Position numbers and translations under genes: made by a program | Shown here: piece after piece, positions 37,157-45,839 of the stretch | Position numbering within the stretch: position 1 is the stretch's first letter | Layout of the letters: each line of letters begins with the position of its first letter | NCBI RefSeq assembly: GCF_014205215.1 | Contig: NZ_JACHNC010000001.1 | Coordinates: 10,288,501 to 10,352,500 of the forward strand | Reading direction: 5' to 3' | DNA length: 64,000 nucleotides | Source of the DNA: Actinoplanes lobatus | GTDB taxonomy: Bacteria; Actinomycetota; Actinomycetes; Mycobacteriales; Micromonosporaceae | The notes under the pieces: model-generated | Told to the model about the DNA's origin: nothing | Databases searched by the model: none | Seen by the model: the letters and a program-made list of their open reading frames with translations, nothing else

Positions 37157-38094
37157 GAACTCTCCTCCACAGCCACCGGGGCCTCATCACCCGTGCCAAG
37201 ATCGCCATCAGAGCCGGGATCGTCAAGCCGTTCCGCCGGTGTTTCGCCCGATTCGGCACTTTCGGCCTCCGGTTTGCTGCCCTCGTAGTCGTCGATGTCG
37301 AGCTCGACGTCCGAGTCACCGCCGATCCATCGGACGGTCAGCTCGTCCAGCGACACCGGCTGCTCGAACTCGATCAGCCCTTCCCGGTACAGCTCCAGCA
37401 GGGCCAGGAACCGGGCCACCACCTCGAGGGTGTTGTCACAGTCGGCGACCAGCAGGCTGAACGTGGCGGTGCCGGCCCGGCGCAACCGGTCGCGCAGCAG
37501 CGTGGCGTGTTCCTTGACGCTCACCCGCACCTGGTGGATGTGAGCGATCGACACCTGCGGCGGGCCGGGCTTGGGCAGGAAGCTCTTCAGCGCCAGTTTC
37601 AGCAGCCGTTGCGGGCCGACTCCGAGGACCAACTCGGGGAGCGCGTCCGCGTACCGCTGCTCCAGGGTGACCAGCCGCGGCCAGCGACGCGCCCCGGTGG
37701 CCTCGAGCTCCGCGATGTGCGCGGCCGCCTCTTTGAAGGCCTTGTACTGCAGGAGCCGGGCGAACAGCAGGTCGCGGGCCTCCAGCAGGGCCAGGTCCTC
37801 CTCGTCCTCGACCTCGGCGGCGGGCAGCAGCCGGGCCGCCTTGAGGTCCAGCAGGGTCGCCGCGACCAGCAGGAACTCGCTGGCCTCGTCGAGGTCCCAG
37901 TCGTCGCCCATGGCCCGGATGTAGGCGATGAAGTCGTCGGTGACCTGATGCAGCGCCACCTCGGTGACATCCAGCTTGTGCTTGCCGATCAGCTGCAGAA
38001 GCAGATCGAACGGCCCGGTGAAATTCTCCAACCGGACCGTGAAGCCACCAGTGGGCTCCGTCTCCTCTTCAAGCACGTGCCGACCGTAGACCAT
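37153..38094 (-). CDS. scpA: Segregation and condensation protein A
   Basis: 313 residues from the ATG at 38094; an upstream GTG at 38121 would add nine. N-terminal FTVRLENFTGPFDLLLQLIGKHKLDVTEVALHQVT is the kleisin part that contacts SMC, followed by FLLVAATLLDLKAARLLP and a C-terminal winged helix (VVARFLALLELYREGLIEFE). The last 45 residues are acidic. It forms the SMC-ScpAB complex with scpB, which follows with a 4-bp overlap. Confidence 0.95.
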   Translation of the reverse strand: MVYGRHVLEEETEPTGGFTVRLENFTGPFDLLLQLIGKHKLDVTEVALHQVTDDFIAYIRAMGDDWDLDEASEFLLVAATLLDLKAARLLPAAEVEDEEDLALLEARDLLFARLLQYKAFKEAAAHIAELEATGARRWPRLVTLEQRYADALPELVLGVGPQRLLKLALKSFLPKPGPPQVSIAHIHQVRVSVKEHATLLRDRLRRAGTATFSLLVADCDNTLEVVARFLALLELYREGLIEFEQPVSLDELTVRWIGGDSDVELDIDDYEGSKPEAESAESGETPAERLDDPGSDGDLGTGDEAPVAVEESS

Positions 38095-38196
38095 GCCTAT
38101 GCCGAGTTCCTCCGAGCGCACTCCTTTCCAACGTCACAGACGTTGCCGGGTTACCGGCCGGTTACATTCCTTCACAATCCCCGTTACGCTGCGGCG

Positions 38197-38721
38197 ATGC
38201 GGTCACTGATCTCGCCACGGCTGCTTCTGCGTGAGTGGGAGGAGAAGGACATCGACTTCCTCCTCGACATGTACTCGCGCTGGGAGGTGGCCCGCTATCT
38301 CGGCTCGGCGCCACGCGCCCTCACCGGCCACGACGACGCCGTCGCCACGTTGACCCGGTGGCGGGCCCGGCAGGACGACGTGCACACGATCTGGGCGATC
38401 CAGGACCGGGCGACCGGTCACCTGCTCGGCACCGCGCTGCTGGTCCCGCTGCTCGGCTCCGGCGAGAAGCTGGCCCCCACCGGCGAGACCGAGATCGGCT
38501 GGCACCTGCATCCGGACGCGTGGGGCAAGGGGTACGCCACCGAGGCGGCCAACGCCGTGATGGCGTACGCGGCCCGGTCCGGCGTCTCGCCCGTGCTGGC
38601 CGTCACCTGGCCGGAGAACACCGCGTCGCAGGCGGTCTGCCAACGGCTCGGAATGCGCCACCTGGGGCAGACGGACCGGTACTACAACAGGACTTGCGAA
38701 CTGTTCACGAACGCATCGTGA
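38197..38721 (+). CDS. GNAT-family N-acetyltransferase (RimJ-like)
   Basis: 174 residues. SPRLLLREWEEKDIDFLLDM opens the fold; the acetyl-CoA site is in HPDAWGKGYATEAANAVMAYA, and VLAVTWPENTASQAVCQRLG is the conserved late motif. It belongs to the RimJ/RimL-like acetyltransferase group that acts on ribosomal proteins, amines or antibiotics; the substrate cannot be named. Divergent from scpA; weak ribosome site, and an A/T-richer stretch upstream probably holds both promoters. Confidence 0.9.
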   Translation: MRSLISPRLLLREWEEKDIDFLLDMYSRWEVARYLGSAPRALTGHDDAVATLTRWRARQDDVHTIWAIQDRATGHLLGTALLVPLLGSGEKLAPTGETEIGWHLHPDAWGKGYATEAANAVMAYAARSGVSPVLAVTWPENTASQAVCQRLGMRHLGQTDRYYNRTCELFTNAS

Positions 38722-38723
38722 AA

Positions 38724-38753
38724 CGGACCGCCGCGTGATTGCGCGGCGGTCCG
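38724..38753. terminator. Bidirectional terminator
   Basis: Perfect 12-bp stem (38724-38735 with 38742-38753), loop TGATTG, between the convergent GNAT gene and the Lys/Ala-rich gene. Confidence 0.88.
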
Positions 38754-38758
38754 GCGAA

Positions 38759-39001
38759 TCACTTCTTCTTGGACTTCTTGTCCTTCTTGGACTTCTTCTC
38801 GGCCTTGGCGGGAGCGGCCTCCACGGGAGCCTCCTCGACGGGAGCGGCCTCCACGGGAGCCTCCTCGACGGGGGCGGCCTCGACGACGGCCGCCTTCTCC
38901 TTCTTGGCCTTCTTGACCTTGGCCTCGACGACCGGCGCCTCGACAACCGGCGCGGCCTCGACCACTACCGCCTTCTTGGCCTTCTCTTTGGTCTTACCCA
39001 C
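38759..39001 (-). CDS. Small Lys/Ala-rich basic protein
   Basis: 80 residues from the GTG at 39001, chosen because AAAGGAGG lies 5 nt upstream; the ATG at 39019 has no such site. Composition is almost only Lys, Ala, Val, Glu and Pro: VGKTKEKAKKAVVVEAAPVV opens it, APVEEAPVEA repeats follow in the middle, and the C-terminus is KAEKKSKKDKKSKKK. It resembles the Lys/Ala/Pro tails of histone H1-like and HU-fusion proteins of actinobacteria, so binding to DNA or RNA is plausible, but there is no folded domain to prove it. Own terminator, monocistronic. Confidence 0.75.
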   Translation of the reverse strand: MGKTKEKAKKAVVVEAAPVVEAPVVEAKVKKAKKEKAAVVEAAPVEEAPVEAAPVEEAPVEAAPAKAEKKSKKDKKSKKK

Positions 39002-39193
39002 GTCGGCCTCCTTTCGCATGACTGCTTCACGCGACCCGGCCGGCGCGCGTGTGCACGCGACTGTAGTGGATCTTGGGATATCTGTGGTTGGTGTGATGGA
39101 AGTGAAATGTTCACCATCCGGCTAACCGGAAAGCCCGCCGGACGCCGGACCAAAATCGACTCCCCGTGACACATCCCGACGTAGGGTGGGCCG

Positions 39194-39460
39194 GTGATCC
39201 GCAAACACGTCCTCGCCGAAGGCCTGGTGCAGGGCGTCTTCTTCCGCGATTCGTGCCGCCGCGTCGCCTGCCGGCACGCGGTCCGCGGCTGGGTGCGCAA
39301 CCTGCCGGACGGCCGGGTCGAGGCGGTCTTCGAGGGCGATCCGGAGGGCGTCGCGCAGCTGGTCAGCTGGGCGCGGACCGGCCCGACCGGCGCCCGCGTG
39401 GACAACCTGGAGGTTCACGAGGAGCCGGCCGAGGGCTTCGACGCCTTCACGATCCGCTGA
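39194..39460 (+). CDS. acyP: Acylphosphatase
   Basis: 88 residues, GTG start. The phosphate loop GLVQGVFFRDSCRRVA (with the binding Arg) and GWVRNLPDGRVEAVFEGD (with the catalytic Asn) are diagnostic. It hydrolyses acyl phosphates such as carbamoyl or 1,3-bisphosphoglycerate phosphates in the cytosol. Convergent with glpK1, 28 bp apart. Confidence 0.95.
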   Translation: MIRKHVLAEGLVQGVFFRDSCRRVACRHAVRGWVRNLPDGRVEAVFEGDPEGVAQLVSWARTGPTGARVDNLEVHEEPAEGFDAFTIR

Positions 39461-39488
39461 CCACTGTCCAGCTCGGACGATGAAACGG

Positions 39489-40964
39489 CTACGACGGTTC
39501 GGGCCGGCTGAACAGGATCGAGCACTCCACGGCACGCCGCCAGTTCGCGTATTCGCCGGCACGCCGGGCCGCGTCCATCCGGGGCCGCCACCGGCCGGCC
39601 ATGTGCCGGTTGGCGTGCAGGTCCCGCAGATCCGACCAGTAGCCGACGGCCAGCCCGGCCGCATAGGCGGCGCCCAGCGACACCGTCTCGGCGACCATCG
39701 GCCGCAGCACCGGGACCTCCAGGAAGTCGGCGACGATCTGCATGAGCAGGTTGTCCGCGGTCATGCCACCGTCCACGTTGAGCGCGGTCAGCGCCAGGCC
39801 GGAGTCGGCGTTCATGGCGTCGACCACGTCGCGGGTCTGCCAGCCGGTCGCCTCCAGCACCGCACGGGCCAGGTGCGCCTTCGTGATGTACGAGGTCAGC
39901 CCCACGATGACGCCCCGCGCCTCGCTCTGCCAGTAGGGCGCGAACAGGCCGGAGAACGCCGGCACGATGTAGCAGCCGCCGTTGTCACGGACCGTCCCGG
40001 CCAGGGTCTCGATCTCCGAGGCGGTGCCGATCAGGCCCAGGTTGTCACGGACCCACTGGACCAGCGACCCGGCGATCGCGATCGATCCCTCCAGCGCGAA
40101 GACCGGCTTCTCGGCGCCGATCCGGTAGCCGACCGTGGTGATCAGCCCATGACTCGACCGGACCTGTTTCGTACCGGTGTTCATCAGCAGGAATCCGCCG
40201 GTGCCGTAGGTGCACTTGGCCTCGCCCGGCTCGAAACACGTCTGCCCGAACAGTGCGGCCTGCTGGTCGCCGATGGCGGCGGCGATCGGCACTCCGGGCA
40301 GGACGGCTTCGGCGGTGCCGTAGACCTCGGCCGATGATCGGATCTCGGGAAGCATCGCCCGCGGGATCCGGAACAGCCGGAGCAGTTCGTCGTCCCAATC
40401 GAGATCGTTCAAATTCATCAGCATGGTACGGCTGGCGTTGGTCACGTCGGTGAGGTGCCGTCCGCCGGTCAGGTTCCAGATCAGCCACGAGTCGACGGTC
40501 CCGAACAGCACCTCACCGCGTTCGGCGCGCTCCCGCAGCCCGGGGGTGTGCTCCAGCAGCCACTGGATCTTCGTGGCCGAGAAGTAGGTGGCCGGCGGCA
40601 ACCCGGTCCGGCTCGTCACGAGATCCGCGTCGATGTCGCCGGTGGCCGCGCGGGTGTCCTGCCAGACGATCGCCGGCGCCACCGGCACCCCGGTCGCCCG
40701 GTCCCACAGCACCGTCGTCTCCCGCTGGTTGGCGATCCCGATGGCCGCCACCTCGGATGGAGCGACGCCGGCCTCCCGCAACGCCCGCTCGATCAGCCGC
40801 CGCACGTCCCGCCAGATCCGGGCCGCGTCGTGCTCCACCCAGCCGGGCCGCGGATACGACTGCGAATGCTCGGCCCGCACCACCGACACGACGGTCGCCC
40901 GCCGGTCGAACAGGATGCACCGCGTCGACGTCGTCCCCTGATCCACCGCCAGCACGTAGCTCAT
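39489..40964 (-). CDS. glpK: Glycerol kinase, copy 1
   Basis: 491 residues, full length, with GGGAGGGGGCGGAG before the ATG. FGGY-family motifs: [86 protein letters not shown] and [14 protein letters not shown]. It phosphorylates glycerol to sn-glycerol-3-phosphate. It is 34 bp downstream of the GylR-like gene on the same strand, so probably one operon. Residues 120-241 are nearly identical at DNA level to the other glpK while both ends are clearly diverged, a gene conversion signature. Confidence 0.95.
   Translation of the reverse strand: MSYVLAVDQGTTSTRCILFDRRATVVSVVRAEHSQSYPRPGWVEHDAARIWRDVRRLIERALREAGVAPSEVAAIGIANQRETTVLWDRATGVPVAPAIVWQDTRAATGDIDADLVTSRTGLPPATYFSATKIQWLLEHTPGLRERAERGEVLFGTVDSWLIWNLTGGRHLTDVTNASRTMLMNLNDLDWDDELLRLFRIPRAMLPEIRSSAEVYGTAEAVLPGVPIAAAIGDQQAALFGQTCFEPGEAKCTYGTGGFLLMNTGTKQVRSSHGLITTVGYRIGAEKPVFALEGSIAIAGSLVQWVRDNLGLIGTASEIETLAGTVRDNGGCYIVPAFSGLFAPYWQSEARGVIVGLTSYITKAHLARAVLEATGWQTRDVVDAMNADSGLALTALNVDGGMTADNLLMQIVADFLEVPVLRPMVAETVSLGAAYAAGLAVGYWSDLRDLHANRHMAGRWRPRMDAARRAGEYANWRRAVECSILFSRPEPS
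40242..40607 (-). repeat. glpK conversion tract, inverted copy 1
   Basis: 366 bp matching 42208-42573 in reverse orientation with four mismatches counted by eye, against only about half identical residues in the flanking parts of the proteins. Confidence 0.9.
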
Positions 40965-40998
40965 GACTCCGCCCCCTCCCGGTCGCCCGCACGCCCGC

Positions 40999-41769
40999 TC
41001 ATGACCCGGACACGTCCCGCGAGATCGACCGGGCGGCCGCCACCACGTGCTCGACCAGGCCGGGCCGGGCCTGCCGCCGCGTGTCGGTGAGCCGCTCCAC
41101 CGGCCCGGCGATCCCGACCGCGCCGACGACCAGCCCGCCCGAGGTGCGCACCGGCGCGGCGATCGCGGCCAGGCCCGGCCGCCACTCCTCCACCGAGAGG
41201 CCCCAGCCCCGGGCGCGGGTCTCGGCGAGTGCCCGGGCGAGGGCTTTCCGGTCGGTCACCGTCCTTCGGGTGTACGCGTCCAGCCCACCCGCCACGGCGG
41301 CCTCGGTGGCCGTCGCGTCGTGGGCGAGCAGCACCTGACCGAGCGCCGTCGCATGGGCGGGCAGCCGCACCCCGGTGTCGAGTGACTGGGCCGAGTCGTC
41401 GGGCCGGAACACGTGGTGCACCACGACCACCTCACCGTCGCGCAGCACGCCGAGCCGAACCTCCTCGCCGCTGCGGGCGGCCAGCGCGTCCGCCCAGTTG
41501 AGGGCGCGCCCGCGCAGTTCGTTGGCGTCGATCCCGGTGGAGCCCAGTTCGAGCAGCCCGCGGCCGAGCCGGTACCGGGCGGTCCGCGGGTCCTGCTCGA
41601 CGAACCCGACGTGCTCCAGGGTCCGCAGGATGCTGTGTGCCGTGGATTTCGGCAGGCCGAGCGCGTCCGCGATCTCCTTGACGCGCAGCCGGTCCTCCCC
41701 CGCCGCGAGCAGGCGCAACACGGCCGAGGACCGCTCGATGGACTGGATCATGCCGGGCACGTGCGACAT
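40999..41769 (-). CDS. gylR: IclR-family regulator of glycerol genes (GylR-like)
   Basis: 256 residues from the ATG at 41769, or 250 from the ATG at 41751; neither has a good ribosome site. N-terminal winged helix [18 protein letters not shown] and [20 protein letters not shown], then the IclR effector domain ([73 protein letters not shown]). In Streptomyces the GylR regulator of this family controls the glycerol operon. Here it lies between two glpK genes, one downstream and one divergent with glpD, and a perfect palindrome covers its start. Confidence 0.88.
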   Translation of the reverse strand: MSHVPGMIQSIERSSAVLRLLAAGEDRLRVKEIADALGLPKSTAHSILRTLEHVGFVEQDPRTARYRLGRGLLELGSTGIDANELRGRALNWADALAARSGEEVRLGVLRDGEVVVVHHVFRPDDSAQSLDTGVRLPAHATALGQVLLAHDATATEAAVAGGLDAYTRRTVTDRKALARALAETRARGWGLSVEEWRPGLAAIAAPVRTSGGLVVGAVGIAGPVERLTDTRRQARPGLVEHVVAAARSISRDVSGS

Positions 41770-41777
41770 TGTCGCAC
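41761..41777. promoter_or_regulatory. Candidate GylR operator overlapping the regulator start
   Basis: GTGCGACATTGTCGCAC, a perfect 8-bp inverted repeat around one base. It overlaps the first codons of the regulator gene and lies 65 bp before the divergent glpK2, well placed to control both directions. Confidence 0.68.
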
Positions 41778-41841
41778 GAGGGCCGTTGCCCCGCCCCGCT
41801 GTGCTCCCTAACGTCCGCGTCGTCGAGGACGGGAGGCACTT

Positions 41842-43320
41842 GTGGCGCACTACATCGGCGCGCTCGATCAGGGCACCACCAGCACGCGGTTCATGATCTT
41901 CGACCGGGCCGGTCGTGAGATCGGCCGCCACCAGCTGGAACACCGGCAGATCCAGCCACGCTCCGGCTGGGTCGAACACGATCCGGCGGAGATCTGGGAG
42001 AACACCCTCAAGTGCATCGAGGGGGCGCTCGCCGGCGCCGGGCTGACCCCGGCCGACCTGGCCGCCATCGGGATCACCAACCAGCGGGAGACCGCGGTGC
42101 TGTGGGACCGGGCGACCGGCACGGCGGTGGCTCCCGCGATCGTGTGGCAGGACACCCGTACCGATTATCTGGTCTCCGCTCTCGATCCTGACCTGATCCG
42201 GGAGCGCACCGGGTTACCGCCGGCCACCTACTTCTCGGCCACGAAGATCCAGTGGCTGCTGGAGCACACCCCCGGCCTGCGGGAGCGCGCCGAACGCGGT
42301 GAGGTGCTGTTCGGGACCGTCGACTCGTGGCTGATCTGGAACCTGACCGGCGGACGGCACCTCACCGACGTGACCAACGCCAGCCGTACCATGCTGATGA
42401 ATTTGAACGATCTCGATTGGGACGACGAACTGCTCCGGCTGTTCCGGATCCCACGGGCGATGCTCCCCGAGATCCGATCATCGGCCGAGGTCTACGGCAC
42501 CGCCGAAGCCGTCCTGCCCGGAGTGCCGATCGCCGCCGCCATCGGCGACCAGCAGGCCGCACTGTTCGGGCAGGCCTGTTTCGAACCGGGCGAGGCCAAG
42601 TGCACCTACGGCACCGGCGGATTCCTGCTCATGAACACCGGCACCACACCGGTCCGGTCCAGCCACGGCCTGATCACCACGGTCGGCTACCGCTTCGGCG
42701 CCGAGAAGCCGGTCTTCGCACTGGAAGGCTCGATCGCGGCGTGCGGATCCGCCATCCAGTGGCTGCGCGACCAGCTCGGCGTCCTGGACAGCGCCGCCGA
42801 CAGCGAAACCCTCGCCCAACAGGTCGACGACAGCGCCGGCGTCTGCTTCGTCCCGGCGTTCTCCGGCCTGTTCGCGCCCTACTGGCGGCCGGACGCGCGG
42901 GCCGCCATCGTCGGGCTGTCCCGCTTCCACACCGCCGCCCACATCACCCGGGCCGCGCTGGAGGCCGTCTGCTACCAGACCCGCGACGTGGTCGAGGCGA
43001 TGGCCCAGGACTCCGGCACCGTCCTCGACTGCCTCCAGGTCGACGGCGGCGTCACCGCCAACGCGCTCTGCATGCAGTTGCAGGCCGACATCCTCGGCGT
43101 ACCGGTCAGCCGCCCGGTGGTCGCCGAGACCACCGCCCTCGGCGCCGCCTACGCGGCCGGGCTCGCGGTCGGCTTCTGGACCTCCCTCGACGAGCTGCGC
43201 GCCAACCGCCACGAGGACCGGCGCTGGCAGCCGTCCTGGTCCGCGGCCCGGCGCACCGAAGGCATCACCCGCTGGCGAGCGGCCATCGACCGCACCCTCG
43301 ACTGGGTCAGCGTCGGCTGA
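41842..43320 (+). CDS. glpK: Glycerol kinase, copy 2
   Basis: 492 residues, GTG start with GGGAGG 5 nt upstream. Motifs as for copy 1: [84 protein letters not shown]. It is followed after 22 bp by glpD, so this copy is the one placed with the dehydrogenase, and it is divergent from the GylR-like gene. The N- and C-terminal thirds differ widely from copy 1, but residues 123-244 are almost the same. Two kinases may differ in expression or affinity; no glpF transporter gene is in the window. Confidence 0.95.
   Translation: MAHYIGALDQGTTSTRFMIFDRAGREIGRHQLEHRQIQPRSGWVEHDPAEIWENTLKCIEGALAGAGLTPADLAAIGITNQRETAVLWDRATGTAVAPAIVWQDTRTDYLVSALDPDLIRERTGLPPATYFSATKIQWLLEHTPGLRERAERGEVLFGTVDSWLIWNLTGGRHLTDVTNASRTMLMNLNDLDWDDELLRLFRIPRAMLPEIRSSAEVYGTAEAVLPGVPIAAAIGDQQAALFGQACFEPGEAKCTYGTGGFLLMNTGTTPVRSSHGLITTVGYRFGAEKPVFALEGSIAACGSAIQWLRDQLGVLDSAADSETLAQQVDDSAGVCFVPAFSGLFAPYWRPDARAAIVGLSRFHTAAHITRAALEAVCYQTRDVVEAMAQDSGTVLDCLQVDGGVTANALCMQLQADILGVPVSRPVVAETTALGAAYAAGLAVGFWTSLDELRANRHEDRRWQPSWSAARRTEGITRWRAAIDRTLDWVSVG
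42208..42573 (+). repeat. glpK conversion tract, inverted copy 2
   Basis: Partner of 40242-40607. Differences are at 42216, 42276, 42453 and 42465. The longest identical runs are 42277-42452 (176 bp) and 42466-42573 (108 bp). After 42573 mismatches become frequent. Confidence 0.9.
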
Positions 43321-43342
43321 CCAAATTTCCGGAAGGAACAGA

Positions 43343-45049
43343 ATGAAAACCGGAGTGATCTCGCCCCAGGCCCGTGCCAAGGCCCTTGAAGTCATGTCGT
43401 CCGGCGACGAACTGGACGTGCTGGTCGTCGGCGCCGGAGTGGTCGGGGCCGGCTCGGCCCTGGACGCCGCCACCCGTGGCCTGTCCGTCGGCCTCCTGGA
43501 AGCCCGCGACTTCGCCAGCGGCACCTCCAGCCGGTCCAGCAAGCTCATCCACGGCGGCCTGCGCTACCTGGAGATGCTCGACTTCAGCCTGGTCCGGGAG
43601 GCACTGCGGGAACGCGGCCTGCTGATCCAGAAACTCGCCCCGCACCTGGTCCGCCCGGTGCCGTTCCTCTACCCGCTGCAACGCCGGGCGTGGGAGCGCC
43701 TCTACGTCGGCGCCGGCGTCGCCCTCTACGACATCCTGGCCCTCTCCGGCGGCGGCGCGGGCGTGCCCGTGCACCGGCACCTGAGCCGGGTCGAGGCGCT
43801 CAAGGCGTTCCCGTCGCTGCGCCCGGAGACGCTGGTCGGCGCGATCCGCTACTACGACGCGCAGGTCGACGACGCCCGGCACACCATGTTCCTGGTCCGC
43901 ACGGCGGCCGCGCACGGGGCGCACGTGGCGTCGCGTACCGAGGTGGTCGGCTTCCTGCGGGAGGGCCGCCGGGTCGTCGGCGTCCGGGCCCGCGACCTGG
44001 AGACCGGCGCCGAGTTCGAGATCCGCGCCCGCACGGTGATCAACGCGACCGGTGTGTGGACCGGCGACAGCCAGGCCCTGCTCACCGGTGAACGCGGCGA
44101 ATTCAAGATCACCGCGAGCAAGGGCATCCACCTGGTGGTGCCGCGCGACCGGATCGCCGGCCGCACCGGCATGATTCTGCGTACGGCGACGAGCGTGCTG
44201 TTCGTGATCCCGTGGGACCGGCACTGGATCATCGGCACCACCGACACCAAGTGGAACCTCGACAAGTCCGACCCGGCGGCGTCCGGCCAGGACGTCGACT
44301 ACCTGCTCGACGAGGTCAACAAGGCCCTCGCCACGCCACTGACCAGGGACGATGTGCAGGGTGTCTACGCCGGCCTGCGCCCACTGCTGTCGGCCGAGGC
44401 GGCCAGCACCGCCAAACTGTCCCGCGAGCACGCGGTCGGCAACCCGGTCCCCGGGCTGATCGTGGTCGCCGGCGGCAAGTACACGACGTACCGGGTGATG
44501 GCCAAGGACGCGGTCGACGCCGCCGCCCGCGACCTCGCCACCCGCGTGCCGGCGTCCTGCACCGACCAGGTGCCGCTGCTCGGCGCCGACGGCTACCGCG
44601 CCGCCTGGAACCGGCGCGCCGCCCTGGCCCGCGCCCACGGCCTGCACGTCACCCGGGTGGAGAACCTGCTCCGCCGCTACGGCACCCTGATCGACGAGGT
44701 GCTCACCCTCATCGAGGACGACCCGGCCCTCGGCCTCCCGCTGGACGGCGCACCCGGCCACCTGCGTGCCGAGATCGTCTACGCGGCCAGCCACGAGGGC
44801 GCCCGCCACCTCGACGACGTACTGGCACGGCGTACCCGGATCGCTTTCGAAACCCCCGACCGGGGCGTCGCCGCATCCCGCGCGGCCGCCGCCCTGATCG
44901 CGCCGGTCCTGGGCTGGTCGCAGGAGGAGACGGACCGCGAGGCCGCCACCTACGAATCCCACGTGATCGCCGAACTGGCCGCCCAGTCCCAGCCCGACGA
45001 CGAATCCGCCGACGCCACCCTCCGCGGCACGGCCCTCACCCCGGCCTGA
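43343..45049 (+). CDS. glpD: Glycerol-3-phosphate dehydrogenase (FAD-dependent)
   Basis: 568 residues. FAD dinucleotide-binding VLVVGAGVVGAGSALDAATR, then FASGTSSRSSKLIHGGLRYLE, AIRYYDAQVDDARHTMFLVR, TVINATGVWT, IPWDRHWIIGTTDT, GVYAGLRPLL and IVVAGGKYTTYRVMAKDAVD, with the C-terminal helical domain. It oxidises glycerol-3-phosphate to dihydroxyacetone phosphate and passes electrons to quinone at the membrane. In an operon with glpK2, 22 bp upstream; together they channel glycerol into glycolysis. Confidence 0.97.
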   Translation: MKTGVISPQARAKALEVMSSGDELDVLVVGAGVVGAGSALDAATRGLSVGLLEARDFASGTSSRSSKLIHGGLRYLEMLDFSLVREALRERGLLIQKLAPHLVRPVPFLYPLQRRAWERLYVGAGVALYDILALSGGGAGVPVHRHLSRVEALKAFPSLRPETLVGAIRYYDAQVDDARHTMFLVRTAAAHGAHVASRTEVVGFLREGRRVVGVRARDLETGAEFEIRARTVINATGVWTGDSQALLTGERGEFKITASKGIHLVVPRDRIAGRTGMILRTATSVLFVIPWDRHWIIGTTDTKWNLDKSDPAASGQDVDYLLDEVNKALATPLTRDDVQGVYAGLRPLLSAEAASTAKLSREHAVGNPVPGLIVVAGGKYTTYRVMAKDAVDAAARDLATRVPASCTDQVPLLGADGYRAAWNRRAALARAHGLHVTRVENLLRRYGTLIDEVLTLIEDDPALGLPLDGAPGHLRAEIVYAASHEGARHLDDVLARRTRIAFETPDRGVAASRAAAALIAPVLGWSQEETDREAATYESHVIAELAAQSQPDDESADATLRGTALTPA

Positions 45050-45056
45050 CCGACCC

Positions 45057-45092
45057 GGCGCTCCGGCGTGCGAGGGGGCACGCCGGAGCGCC
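45057..45092. terminator. Bidirectional terminator
   Basis: Perfect 15-bp stem (45057-45071 with 45078-45092) with a 6-nt loop, filling the gap between convergent glpD and the HNH nuclease gene. Confidence 0.9.
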
Positions 45093-45839
45093 TCACCTCA
45101 GCAATGCGCGGCGCACCACCGGGTCGCGCAGGACCCGCACGATCTCCGGCACCTTCCGGAAGACGACCGCCGCGCCCGGCGACTCGACCTGGCGCAACAT
45201 GGCCTGGCAGACATCCGCGCAGGGCTGCTCCCTGATGATGTGCGACAGGGCGTCCGGCTCGTAGAGGCCCGAGCCTCGCTCGGCCTCGCGCCACTGCCGC
45301 AGGCACATCACCACCACGGCGAACGCCTGAAGCCGACCGCGCGCCAGAATCGGGCGGTTCAGGCCGAAGACCTCGATGCTGCGGGTGCCCTTCTCTGTGA
45401 GCGGCCGGTATTCGCCGACCGACAACGACAGCAGCAGGTGCTCGAAGGGGTCCTCGGCGCTCGGATCGATCAGCAGCGGACGCCCGTCATCGTCCACCGG
45501 GTACCGGTCACGCTTGTGGTGGCTGTTGCAGTGCGAACAGGCGAGCAGGTGGTTCAGCCAGTCGAAGGTGCGCAGCGGGTTGCAGGCCAGCGGCTCGTGA
45601 TGGTCGATGTCGGTGCCCTGGTTGTCACCGCAGTACATGCAGCGTTCGGCTCCGGGCGCCATCCGTGCGAGCAGTGCCCGGACCGGTGTGGTGACGTCGG
45701 TCCTCGTGCTGCTACGCCGCCATGTCTCCCGTGCCGTCGCGGCCCGGCCGGAGGGTTCCACCGCGCGGATCTCGCCTGTCAGGACCGCCATGCGGTTGCC
45801 GACGTCAGTCGGCAGGTCGGCCCGGATGATCGGGATCAC
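45093..45839 (-). CDS. HNH endonuclease, Septu PtuB-like
   Basis: 248 residues. The nuclease core at about 67-110 reads CMYCGDNQGTDIDHHEPLAC, then FDWLNHLLACSHCNSHHKRD: two CxxC zinc pairs (67/70 and 101/104), the DHH catalytic His pair and the downstream Asn and His. This WxNLLLACxxCN form is that of PtuB (TIGR02646-like) proteins. The start overlaps the ATPase stop by 4 bp (ATGA), so expression is coupled. PtuB is the nuclease effector of Septu defence; here it is longer than the classic members, with about 65 extra residues ahead of the core. The nuclease call is firm, the defence role inferred. Confidence 0.85.
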   Translation of the reverse strand: MIPIIRADLPTDVGNRMAVLTGEIRAVEPSGRAATARETWRRSSTRTDVTTPVRALLARMAPGAERCMYCGDNQGTDIDHHEPLACNPLRTFDWLNHLLACSHCNSHHKRDRYPVDDDGRPLLIDPSAEDPFEHLLLSLSVGEYRPLTEKGTRSIEVFGLNRPILARGRLQAFAVVVMCLRQWREAERGSGLYEPDALSHIIREQPCADVCQAMLRQVESPGAAVVFRKVPEIVRVLRDPVVRRALLR

